64,000 nt of DNA from Peptoniphilus equinus (lineage in GTDB: Bacteria > Bacillota > Clostridia > Tissierellales > Peptoniphilaceae), in the NCBI RefSeq assembly GCF_027921445.1, contig NZ_CP115667.1:1612001-1676000 (forward strand), read 5' to 3'. Numbering within the stretch: position 1 is the first letter of the stretch; every line of letters starts with the position of its first letter. The position numbers and the translations under genes were made by a program. Of this stretch, positions 9,709-17,464 are shown piece by piece. The notes under the pieces are model-generated. The model worked only from the letters and a program-made list of their open reading frames with translations. It did no database searches and was not told the DNA's origin.

Positions 9709-9752
9709 TATCGTGTCATGACATCTTATATTTATATCCTGTCATGAAAAGA
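9709..9752 (-). promoter_or_regulatory. Duplicated operator-like repeats in the ohyA promoter region
   Basis: A perfect 10-bp palindrome TGTCATGACA (9714-9723) and a near copy TGTCATGAAA (9740-9749) each sit beside the same TTATATC motif, forming a direct repeat with 26-bp period. Candidate -10 hexamers (TATAAA) overlap them on the minus strand. This is the expected layout for repression by the neighbouring TetR protein; the pairing is inference. Confidence 0.5.
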
Positions 9753-9792
9753 GAAAAAATTCATCTACCAAAACTAGTTTTTTGTCCAAAGT

Positions 9793-10383
9793 TTACTCAA
9801 TCTCTATATTTTGAGTAATCTTTTCCAGGTTTTCACTCCTTTTTAATGACAATAAAATATTACCATCCATTAATTTACCTATCCTCTTAGTAATCACTAC
9901 CGGATCAGTTTTCATATTTGTAGCTATCCATTGTATTAGTGCACTACTTAAGGCGCACTGATAAAAATAAGAAATTAAATTAATATCAATATCTTTTGCC
10001 CTAGTCTCCTTTGATATATGTTTGACATATTTTATAATGACTTCACCTGCCATAGAATATACATATTTTTCTACATTCACCTTATAGTCAGAAAAGTAAA
10101 TATGTCTTATAGCTCTTTTATTTTCCAAGATAAAGGTTGCTGCCAAGATAAAACTATCTTCCCACGAAAGATTCTCATTAAATTCCTCTATAATTACATC
10201 TAGTTCTGACTCAAATATTTCTTTTATTAATTGTTCTAAATTTTCATAATGATAATAGAAGGTTTTTCTTTCTATCTGACATTTTTGAGCTAACTCGGTG
10301 ACAGTTATGTTATCAAGTTTTTTTTCATCTAAAAGTTTCATAAATTCTTTTTTTATCAGATCTTTAGTGTAGTTTCTACTCAT
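9793..10383 (-). CDS. TetR/AcrR family regulator, likely controls ohyA
   Basis: 196 residues. The N-terminal helix-turn-helix is clear (ITVTELAQKCQIERKTFYYHYENLEQLIKEI, split here by function: ITVTELAQKCQIE recognition region, then KTFYYHYE), followed by a helical ligand/dimer domain. ATG at 10383 follows AAGGAAGG. It lies just upstream of ohyA on the same strand, and its stop is followed by the operator-like repeats, so it likely senses fatty acids and represses ohyA. Composition is AT-rich like ohyA. Only 21 nt separate it from the rlmD stop, marking the right edge of the foreign-looking cassette. Confidence 0.85.
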   Translation of the reverse strand: MSRNYTKDLIKKEFMKLLDEKKLDNITVTELAQKCQIERKTFYYHYENLEQLIKEIFESELDVIIEEFNENLSWEDSFILAATFILENKRAIRHIYFSDYKVNVEKYVYSMAGEVIIKYVKHISKETRAKDIDINLISYFYQCALSSALIQWIATNMKTDPVVITKRIGKLMDGNILLSLKRSENLEKITQNIEIE

Positions 10384-10404
10384 ATAATTACACCTTCCTT
10401 TTGA

Positions 10405-11727
10405 TTAATTGATCTTGGTAAGTAAGGCTATGCACTCCACATGGACAGTGCGCGGAAACTGGTCTAAGGCCACGAGTTTATCAACGTGATAGCCCTTGTC
10501 TAAAAAGACGTGAAGATCTCGGACTTGTGTGATCGGATTGCATGAAATATACAAAAACTGCGTCGGCGCAAAGCTGATGATGCGCTCAATCGCCTTCGGA
10601 TTGATGCCTTCTCTCGGAGGATCCAGAACGATGACATCGGCATGAATATCTTCCTCTTTGATGACCTCCGCCACATCCCCTGCAATAAAGCGTACCTGAT
10701 CCAAACCGTTGGCTTTGGCGTTCTCACGGGCCGCTTCTACTGCTTCCTCGACAATTTCAATCCCCAAAGCAGTAGTTGCGTGCCGTCCAAGAATCTGTGT
10801 GATGGTGCCTGTCCCGGAGTAGAGATCGACCAAGGTTTTGCCCTCCATCGAACCCAGCATATCCGCTGCCATGGTATAAAGAACTGCCGCTGAGGCGCTG
10901 TTGGTTTGGAAAAATGAGAACAGACTCACCTTAAAGGTCAGACCTAAAAGGGATTCTTCAATGTAGTCTCGACCAAAGTGGATAATAACATCCTCCGGTA
11001 CAATGGCATCCGAGAAACTGTTGTTGATGGTTTGGGTGGCACCGACGAGCACCCCTTCAAGAGGCAATGTCTTTAACTGCTCAAAGTAATCGGTGAAGTC
11101 GTAATCACTGTTTGCGGTCACAAGGGAGAGGACAATCTCTCCAATTCCGGATCTGCGAATGAGCAGATGGCGGAGCACACCGGTATGAAGGCGCTTGTGA
11201 TAGGGCTTGAGCACGCCGTCAAAGTAGTCCCGAGTGAAGGAGCGAAGGGTATTAAAGTCTTCATGGATAATATTGCACCCCTCAGTGTCTACCACGTCAT
11301 AAAATCGATTTTTTTGATGCAGACCCAAACTGAGCGGCCCGTCTTTATACGCGTCAGAGAATGTATACTCCATCTTGTTCCGATATGCTTGCGACATCGG
11401 AGACGGTATCAACTCAAGGTCCATGCCTAGCTCCTTCTGATAGAGTTGTTTAAGCAGTGCCCCTTTATATACTACTTCCTTGTCATAGCTTAGGGTTTGG
11501 TAGGTACAGCCACCACAGATATCTGCGCGGGGACAATGTGCCGCTTCTTCCATAGGCCCCCGTTCTAACACCTCCAAGAGCTTCCCCTTTTTTCGATTGC
11601 TTTGATGCAGACGCACGGTCTGTCCCAACAAACCGCCTTTTAGTTTTATCTCACGTCCGTCTACATCTGCTACCGTACGGTTGGGAAACTCAGCACGGAT
11701 AATCTTTCCAATTTGGTCTTTTTTCAT
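10405..11727 (-). CDS. rlmD: 23S rRNA uracil-C5 methyltransferase (RlmD/RlmCD type)
   Basis: SAM-dependent RNA methyltransferase making 5-methyluridine in 23S rRNA (TrmA/RumA family). The 440-residue protein has an N-terminal TRAM-like region (about 1-55), iron-sulfur cysteines Cys65, Cys71 and Cys74 in HCPRADICGGC, the SAM-binding motif DLYSGTGTITQ, DPPREG, and the catalytic cysteine in ISCNP near the C terminus. ATG at 11727 is preceded by AAAGGAGAAGG; the open frame extends 59 codons further upstream, but that part overlaps the divergent promoter and lacks family similarity. Bacillus-type RlmCD modifies two uridines; which site applies here cannot be told. Confidence 0.9.
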   Translation of the reverse strand: MKKDQIGKIIRAEFPNRTVADVDGREIKLKGGLLGQTVRLHQSNRKKGKLLEVLERGPMEEAAHCPRADICGGCTYQTLSYDKEVVYKGALLKQLYQKELGMDLELIPSPMSQAYRNKMEYTFSDAYKDGPLSLGLHQKNRFYDVVDTEGCNIIHEDFNTLRSFTRDYFDGVLKPYHKRLHTGVLRHLLIRRSGIGEIVLSLVTANSDYDFTDYFEQLKTLPLEGVLVGATQTINNSFSDAIVPEDVIIHFGRDYIEESLLGLTFKVSLFSFFQTNSASAAVLYTMAADMLGSMEGKTLVDLYSGTGTITQILGRHATTALGIEIVEEAVEAARENAKANGLDQVRFIAGDVAEVIKEEDIHADVIVLDPPREGINPKAIERIISFAPTQFLYISCNPITQVRDLHVFLDKGYHVDKLVALDQFPRTVHVECIALLTKIN

Positions 11728-11752
11728 GAATTTACCTTCTCCTTTGGAGAAA

Positions 11753-11774
11753 ATTATACCATATGTGCTACAAT
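11753..11774. promoter_or_regulatory. Face-to-face extended -10 promoters for rlmD and the deacetylase
   Basis: On the minus strand TGGTATAAT (11753-11761) and on the plus strand TGCTACAAT (11766-11774) are both extended -10 elements without good -35 boxes. They lie within about 20 bp of each other and point in opposite directions, so only one RNA polymerase could occupy the site at a time. Confidence 0.5.
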
Positions 11775-11796
11775 GAAAATAATTGTGGAGGATTTT

Positions 11797-12621
11797 ATGA
11801 AACGCATTATCATGATTCTTATCGCCCTGGCCCTCGCCGGGGGTATTTATTTCAATTTTATACGCACCGTAGGCCCGGGAACCATCCCCGTCCTGACTTA
11901 CCACGCCATCAGCGACGACCCGGGGAATGAGTATGCCGTCGCACCGAAAGACTTTGAAGCCATGATTTCAGGCCTTCATGACGAAGGCTTTACCTTCTTA
12001 ACTTTAAATGACCTGAAAGCCTTGGCCAACGGCGATATGTCCTTGCCGAACAATCCCGTCTTTATCACCTTTGACGACGGCTATAAAGATAATTTCACCA
12101 CAGCCTATCCCATTTTAAAAAAATACGGTGCGCGAGGCTCCATCTTTATCGTGGGATCCCTGCTCGGTACCGACGGCTTTTTGGATCCCCAGGACATCAT
12201 CACCATGAGCGAAGACGGGATGGCTTTCGGGTCTCACACTTACAGCTTGGACGGCACTTTTTTAAGCGGTAAGGACAAAGGCAAAACTTTTCTGTCCACC
12301 AAGCTCCCCGGTGAAACTGACGCGGCATTCTACACCAAAGTGAAAAATGATTTGGTCTGGAATAACGACGTCATCTATCAATTGGCCTCTATCTTCCCCT
12401 TTGCTATCGCTTATCCCGGTGCCGCCACAAACGACCTCGCGCTAAAAGCCGTTCAGGACTCCGGCTTACAATTCGGGTTTGTCGGCGCAAACTACACAGC
12501 CACAACCCTGAATCATCTTAAAGAAGATCCTTACACCATTCACCGCTTTCATATCAAACCTACAGAAAACATCCCCGGCATGATTCGCTATCTCCACTCC
12601 AATAATGATACAGCACGCTAA
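11797..12621 (+). CDS. Membrane-anchored polysaccharide deacetylase
   Basis: Carbohydrate esterase family 4 protein acting outside the membrane, probably on peptidoglycan or an exopolysaccharide. 274 residues: N-terminal membrane anchor (about 3-20), then VLTYHAI, motif 1 TFDDG (residues 91-95; metal/catalytic Asp) and motif 2 SHT (146-148). ATG at 11797 follows GTGGAGG. It is transcribed divergently from rlmD and ends in a strong terminator before CRISPR array 1. The substrate cannot be read from sequence. Confidence 0.87.
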   Translation: MKRIIMILIALALAGGIYFNFIRTVGPGTIPVLTYHAISDDPGNEYAVAPKDFEAMISGLHDEGFTFLTLNDLKALANGDMSLPNNPVFITFDDGYKDNFTTAYPILKKYGARGSIFIVGSLLGTDGFLDPQDIITMSEDGMAFGSHTYSLDGTFLSGKDKGKTFLSTKLPGETDAAFYTKVKNDLVWNNDVIYQLASIFPFAIAYPGAATNDLALKAVQDSGLQFGFVGANYTATTLNHLKEDPYTIHRFHIKPTENIPGMIRYLHSNNDTAR

Positions 12622-12625
12622 AGGC

Positions 12626-12655
12626 AAACAGCACGCCGCAGCGTGCTGTTTTATT
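12626..12655 (+). terminator. Intrinsic terminator after the deacetylase gene
   Basis: Perfect 11-bp stem (12626-12636 and 12641-12651) with a CGCA loop, followed by TTATT. Confidence 0.85.
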
Positions 12656-12728
12656 CAATGTGAAAAGCCGTTATCCGAATATAATCGCCTAGACACCACA
12701 CTCTTTTGTATCATACTATGGCCATTCC

Positions 12729-12761
12729 AGCTAAAAATCATACGGTCGTGTGCCGCGTGAC
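12729..12761 (-). CRISPR. Degenerate terminal repeat of array 1
   Basis: The right half (CGTGTGCCGCGTGAC) resembles the end of the array repeat, and it ends 40 nt before the first good repeat. The left half no longer matches. It fits an old, mutated leader-distal repeat. Confidence 0.4.
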
Positions 12762-12801
12762 ACATAGGTCGCTGCCATAATGATTTTTACTTAATACAGC
12801 C

Positions 12802-13924
12802 ATTTCAACGCACACTCGCCGTGTGGGGCGTGACGTGTTCATAATTGTTTCTATCTCGTCACCAATCACATATTTCAACTCACACGCCCCGTGTGGGGCG
12901 TGACCTGAAGCGCACCGTACGGCGTCACCCCTTCAAGGGCAATTTCAACTCACACGCCCCGTGTGGAGCGTGACGTGCAACGTGCGTGCAACGCGTGCAC
13001 GGATTTTTAATTTCAACTCACACGCCCCGTGTGGGGCGTGACGAATAACTCAACATCTGATAGTAACATCATAAAAATTTCAACTCACACGCCCCGTGTG
13101 GGGCGTGACTATTGTAGTGTATTTAGATTGAAACTCTTTAATAAATTTCAACTCACACGCCTCGTGTGGGGCGTGACTTGACCTGATTGTGGCCAATTAT
13201 CCATTCTCGGTCATTTCAACTCACACGCCCCGTGTGGGGCGTGACTTTATACTTGTCTTCGATGGTCTCTTTCTGTCTTTTATTTCAACTCACACGCCCC
13301 GTGTGGGGCGTGACCTTTCTTGTAGGTGCGGATTTTATATAACCAGATTTCAACTCACACGCCCCGTGTGGGGCGTGACACGACGGCGTCGGAAAAATTT
13401 GCCAGCGAATTTGGTATTTCAACTCACACGCCCCGTGTGGGGCGTGACACACCCGTTAGATTATGATTTGCCGATCATTAACATTTCAACTCACACGCCC
13501 CGTGTGGGGCGTGACTTGGTGAATAAAGCCGGTTTAAAATCTTATGCGGATTTCAACTCACACGCCCCGTGTGGGGCGTGACTTGAATTGATTTAGAATT
13601 GACCCCATTTTCATACAAATTTCAACTCACACGCCCCGTGTGGGGCGTGACATTTTCTAACTTATAAGCGATAAAAACTATATTATACATTTCAACTCAC
13701 ACGCCCCGTGTGGGGCGTGACAGTGTGATAAAGGACATTACGGCGAAGACGGAAGATTTCAACTCACACGCCCCGTGTGGGGCGTGACAATAAAAAACTT
13801 AAAAACTTATGAAGATTTAATAAATTTCAACTCACACGCCCCGTGTGGGGCGTGACACCTACAACGCCAAGCGATATTAACGTACCATCAAATTTCAACT
13901 CACACGCCCCGTGTGGGGCGTGAC
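12802..13924 (-). CRISPR. CRISPR array 1, type I-C repeats (17 repeats, 16 spacers)
   Basis: Seventeen copies of a 33-bp repeat start at 12802, 12872, 12942, 13010, 13077, 13145, 13213, 13282, 13347, 13416, 13483, 13550, 13619, 13689, 13756, 13824 and 13892; spacers are mostly 34-37 nt. In crRNA sense the repeat begins GTCACGCCCC and ends TTGAAAT, the type I-C pattern, with palindromic core CGCCCCGTGTGGGGCG. Low-coordinate repeats carry mutations (12802, 12942, 13145), marking the old end, so the leader is on the right and transcription is leftward. No cas gene is adjacent; crRNAs would depend on the cas operon 17 kb away. The spacer at 12975-13009 is identical to one in array 2. Confidence 0.97.
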
Positions 13925-14176
13925 AGCTACATTTCGTAGACGACTTCTCTCACACCACCATATCGTGAGGCGGACATTATTTATCTTTTTTATTCTTTTT
14001 CTTTCTTATACTTTTAAAACTTTTTTCTTTACTTTTCCCTTGCGAAGGTGCCGGACTTTTTGCATCACGTCCCCTTCTCCAATTCATGTCTCGGGAGAGG
14101 AATCTTACAACTATATCTTACAACTATGCTGAGTGGACCGATTAGGGAAACATCAGGTGAGCGACCTGCCACATAA
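13925..14176 (-). promoter_or_regulatory. Leader of CRISPR array 1
   Basis: The sequence next to the newest repeat matches the array 2 leader (31234-31470) over almost its whole length, with scattered substitutions and small indels. Shared blocks include AGCTACATTTCGTAG, GAGGCGGACATTATT, TTTTTGCATCAC and ATCTTACAACTATG. Because the leader is conserved, the array may still be transcribed and accept spacers in trans. Confidence 0.8.
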
Positions 14177-14224
14177 TCAATAAATCAGTGGCCTTTCCGT
14201 GTTTCTGCCGTGTTTGGCGCCTAC
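14177..14224 (-). pseudogene. 3' end of a lost cas2 gene
   Basis: On the minus strand the last codons before TGA (14177-14179) read VGAKHGRNTERPLIY, aligning with the end of intact Cas2 (IGAKPGMDMEGPLIF) at the same position relative to the leader. Homology to cas2 stops near 14222, where sequence matching the region upstream of cas3 begins. Confidence 0.75.
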
Positions 14225-14305
14225 TCCAGAACAAGTAAAACATTTTATTATTTTGATTATAACATACTTTTCTTGAAATGAACGCCTCTTTATCCGTCTT
14301 GTGTA
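14223..14305 (-). promoter_or_regulatory. Orphan copy of the cas operon upstream/promoter region
   Basis: About 75 bp match 39220-39302, the region upstream of cas3, at roughly 75-80 percent by eye, including the extended -10 TGTTATAAT (TATAAT at 14256-14261). Here it points leftward straight into the cas2 scrap and the array 1 leader, because the operon between them is missing. Confidence 0.7.
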
Positions 14306-14401
14306 CCGCTTCAAAACCTACTAAAAGAGCATTTCTGAGGTTGAATTTGTCCCTGTATTACTTTAAAATTAAACAATAAATAGTTACTAAGGAGGAAAAA
14401 G

Positions 14402-15625
14402 ATGGAACGATTAGTTGTAAACTTCGGTATGTTCGAAACGTTATTTCTCGGCGTATTGGGCATCTACATTGGAGATTTTCTTCGAGCAAAATTCCCTGTT
14501 TTGAAGAAATACTGTCTGCCGGCAGCTGTTGTCGGAGGCACGCTCATTGCCATTATCACCATGATCTTATACTATGCCAATATTTTGGAACCTGAATTTG
14601 ACTTTGACACGGTCAATTCCTTATTTTATTGTATTTTCTTTGCCGCAAGCGGTGCTGCTGCAAGTATGGCACTTTTGAAAAAAGGTGGCATCTTGGTGGT
14701 CATCTTCGCCGTACTCGCCGCCGTTCTTGCTACACTTCAAAACGCCCTGGCCCTCGGGGTCGGCTCGGCATTAGGTGTACATCCCCTCATCGCCATGATG
14801 ACCGGCTCCATTCCTATGACAGGCGGACACGGTAACGCAGCAAGCTTTGCTCCTATCGCTGTTGAAGCCGGCCAATCCGCCGCTATGGAAGTGGCCATCG
14901 CCGCTGCAACCTTCGGCCTGATCGCAGGCTCACTTCTCGGTGGACCGTTCGGGAATTTCCTGGTACGAAAATACCACTTTGAAGACACTGTGTTGGATAA
15001 TGCCTCCCGCAGCTTAAACGAAACCGTAGAGACTGTTATGATGAATAAAGCTAACGTGATCTCTGCCATGTATATGCTTGTTCTCGCTTGCGGTATTGGA
15101 CAAGGTGTCTTTTTACTTTTACAAAAGACCGGCCAAAACATTCCGATCCACGTATGCTGTATGCTCGGCGGTATCCTGGTGCGTGTCGTCTTGGACAAAA
15201 CCGGCCGAGCTAAAGACGACCTTTTGGAAGCCATTGATACGGTCGGTGAATTTTCTCTCGGCCTTTTCGTATCCATGTCCATTGTGTCCATGAAACTGTG
15301 GCAGCTGGCCGGCCTCGGTTTTCAACTCATCGTCCTGCTCATGGCACAAGTTGTCCTTATCTTGATCTTCGTCTACTTCTTAACCTTCCGCTTACTGGGT
15401 AAGAACTATGACGCCGCAGTGATGGCTGTAGGACACCTCGGCTTCGGTACCGGTGCCGTGCCGGTCTCCATGACGACCATGAAGACGGTCTGTGATAAGT
15501 ATCGTTATTCCAAGCTGGCCTTTTTCGTCGTGCCGGTTATCGGCGGATTTATCAGCAATCTCACCAACGCTTTAATCATCACCAAATTCTTGGACATTGC
15601 GACTAAGATGGGGATGGGCATGTAA
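14402..15625 (+). CDS. gltS: Sodium/glutamate symporter
   Basis: Na+-coupled glutamate carrier of the ESS family, 407 residues with about ten hydrophobic helices. Family features are the glycine-rich re-entrant loops MTGSIPMTGGHGNAASFAP and HLGFGTGAVP, one in each half. ATG at 14402 follows AAGGAGGAAAAAG. It ends in a strong terminator and appears monocistronic. In an organism with the hydroxyglutarate pathway (right end of the window), glutamate import is a main feeding route. Confidence 0.93.
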   Translation: MERLVVNFGMFETLFLGVLGIYIGDFLRAKFPVLKKYCLPAAVVGGTLIAIITMILYYANILEPEFDFDTVNSLFYCIFFAASGAAASMALLKKGGILVVIFAVLAAVLATLQNALALGVGSALGVHPLIAMMTGSIPMTGGHGNAASFAPIAVEAGQSAAMEVAIAAATFGLIAGSLLGGPFGNFLVRKYHFEDTVLDNASRSLNETVETVMMNKANVISAMYMLVLACGIGQGVFLLLQKTGQNIPIHVCCMLGGILVRVVLDKTGRAKDDLLEAIDTVGEFSLGLFVSMSIVSMKLWQLAGLGFQLIVLLMAQVVLILIFVYFLTFRLLGKNYDAAVMAVGHLGFGTGAVPVSMTTMKTVCDKYRYSKLAFFVVPVIGGFISNLTNALIITKFLDIATKMGMGM

Positions 15626-15637
15626 CACGACACTTAC

Positions 15638-15667
15638 AAAAGGATGACTTCGGTCATCCTTTTTTTA
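15638..15667 (+). terminator. Intrinsic terminator after gltS
   Basis: Eleven-base stem (15638-15648 and 15653-15663) with a TTCG tetraloop, followed by a T run. Confidence 0.9.
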
Positions 15668-15885
15668 TGCCCCGCATTGGACCGCCGCCGGGTACACTAC
15701 ACTATTCTTCTTATAGCACCTGCTCTCCAGTGCCCTTAGGCGCATAAGATGTTGCTCGGTCTTTATTCATGACGCAAATCACGTTAGTGTCAAACAAGTG
15801 CAGGTGTCATAGCTCCCTCGGCTCTAACGCCCTCGTGTCTACCCAATGACATCACGGTCTTTCCTGCAAAATCCGTTTAACACAC
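15668..15885. other. Intergenic gap with no gene seen
   Basis: Between the terminators of gltS and metQ, which converge. No ORF with a ribosome binding site, repeat or RNA motif was recognised. Confidence 0.5.
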
Positions 15886-15919
15886 AAAAAAGAGATGAGT
15901 CTATGCTCATCTCTTTTTT
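15886..15919 (-). terminator. Terminator of the met operon (symmetrical)
   Basis: Fourteen-base perfect stem (15886-15899 and 15906-15919) including A and T tails, so it can work on either strand. It lies 27 nt beyond the metQ stop. Confidence 0.85.
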
Positions 15920-15946
15920 ATCAGATCACTATTTCCGGATACGTCG

Positions 15947-16774
15947 TTACCATACCGGAATAGAAGAGCCTTTTGTTTCTTCTTCCGTGATGGCTTTGAC
16001 TTTGTCGGTGTGGTAGATTTCCACAAGACGCTTCAGTTCCGGTTTGTCTTTATCTTCGGTGCGTGCCACAATGACATTGATATACGGACTGTCTCCCACT
16101 GCGGCGTCTTCAAGTACCAGGGCCGTTTGTGTCGGAATCATCCCTGCGTCGACAGCCACCCCGGAGTTGATGACGACAAGAGGTGCTTCGGCGAGGGCCG
16201 CAGGTGTGTTGTTCGCTGCAAGTTCCACAATATCAAAATTGCGAGGGTTGGTGACGTCTTTTAGTGTCGGCGTATAGCCTGCCGCATCGTCCACCTCAAT
16301 GAGACCGTTCGCTTCCAATAAGAGCAGTGCACGCCCACCGTTGGTCACATCGTCAGGAATGATAATTTTGTCGCCGTCTTTGATCTCGCTGACGTCCTTT
16401 AACTGATTGGAATAAATGCCAAGCGGTGCGATGACGGTCTCGCCGAGAACGGTAAGATCATAACCGTGTTGCGCCACTTCTTTTTCCAAATAGCTCTTGT
16501 GCTGGAAGTTGTTCAGGTCAATTTCTCCGGATGCGAGCGCCGCATTCGGGAGCGGATAGGAATCAAAGAAAACCAATTCCACATCGATGCCTTCTTTAGC
16601 CGCCTCATCGGCAATATAACTCCAAACTTTGGACTCACTGCCGGTGAGTCCGACTTTCACTGTGGTGCGCTCCGAGCTCTCCCCTTCTGCGCCCCCATTG
16701 CCGCCGGCGTTGTTCTTCGCGCCGCACGCGGTAAGTACCAACAATAAACTGAAAATGACTACTAATTTTTTCAT
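15947..16774 (-). CDS. metQ: Methionine ABC transporter substrate-binding lipoprotein
   Basis: 275-residue extracytoplasmic receptor of the NlpA/MetQ family that binds methionine for MetNI. Signal peptide and lipobox LTAC put the lipidated Cys at residue 17, followed by a Gly/Ser-rich linker. The family region VKVGLTGSESKVWSYIA and the conserved DLNNFQHKSYLE are present. ATG at 16774 has AGGAGGAACAT. Last gene of the M20-metN-metI-metQ operon under the T-box at 19.7-20.0 kb. Confidence 0.93.
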   Translation of the reverse strand: MKKLVVIFSLLLVLTACGAKNNAGGNGGAEGESSERTTVKVGLTGSESKVWSYIADEAAKEGIDVELVFFDSYPLPNAALASGEIDLNNFQHKSYLEKEVAQHGYDLTVLGETVIAPLGIYSNQLKDVSEIKDGDKIIIPDDVTNGGRALLLLEANGLIEVDDAAGYTPTLKDVTNPRNFDIVELAANNTPAALAEAPLVVINSGVAVDAGMIPTQTALVLEDAAVGDSPYINVIVARTEDKDKPELKRLVEIYHTDKVKAITEEETKGSSIPVW

Positions 16775-16783
16775 ATGTTCCTC

Positions 16784-17464
16784 CTAGTGTGTTGTTTTCT
16801 TTATTACCACATTGCCAATGCCTTGGATAATGGATACTAAAATTAAGATGACGATCACGGATACATACGTGATATCTTGAAAGAACCGGTTGTGTCCGTA
16901 ACGAATGACAAACGAACCCAGTCCCCCGCCGCCGACAGCGCCGCCCATGGCGGTGAGTCCTAAGAGACTGATGGCGGTGATAGTGGTCGATCGGGCAAGG
17001 GCAGGAATACTTTCCTTGAGATAGACTCTAAAGATAATCTCAAGCGGTGACAGTCCCATGGCTTGTGCCGCTTCAACAAGACCCCGGTCCACATCGGACA
17101 GCGCCATGTCCACCTGCCGTACGAAGAAGGGTGTACAGCCGACAATCAGTGGGAAAATCGCCCCTTTGACACCGATAAAGGTCCCGGCCACAACCTTTGT
17201 CACCGGAATCAGCACGGTGATGAGAATGACGAAGGGAATGGATCGAAAGAGGTTCACCAATTTGTCCAGCACATGATGAACCACCGGATTTTCCAGGATG
17301 TTGCCTTCCCGTGTCACCACGAGTAGCGTTCCCAGCGCAATCCCCAAAACGAAGGCGAAAAGACCTGAGACTGCAAGCATCTGCAGCGTCTCCACAATGC
17401 TTTGAACGAATTCTTCAAAGTAATCGGTTAAGTTAGGTAAATAGGTTGCTGCGAGATTATGCAA
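16784..17464 (-). CDS. metI: Methionine ABC transporter permease
   Basis: 226-residue inner-membrane channel with about five helices and the binding-protein-dependent permease EAA loop (VEAAQAMGLSPLEIIFRVYL, coupling to MetN). The start is TTG at 17464, preceded by GGAGGTGATCC and overlapping the metN end by 8 nt, so translation is coupled. metQ follows after 9 nt. Confidence 0.92.
   Translation of the reverse strand: MHNLAATYLPNLTDYFEEFVQSIVETLQMLAVSGLFAFVLGIALGTLLVVTREGNILENPVVHHVLDKLVNLFRSIPFVILITVLIPVTKVVAGTFIGVKGAIFPLIVGCTPFFVRQVDMALSDVDRGLVEAAQAMGLSPLEIIFRVYLKESIPALARSTTITAISLLGLTAMGGAVGGGGLGSFVIRYGHNRFFQDITYVSVIVILILVSIIQGIGNVVIKKTTH

Noticed and set aside
13189-13581. Open frames across the CRISPR repeats encoding repeated ISTHTPRVGRD-like peptides (also at 29078-30829 and 30194-30445)
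   Set aside because: They are just translations of the 33-bp repeat and spacers; no ribosome binding sites and no independent coding signal.
12802-13924. Array 1 as an independent CRISPR type
   Set aside because: Repeat and leader match array 2, so it belongs to the same I-C system.
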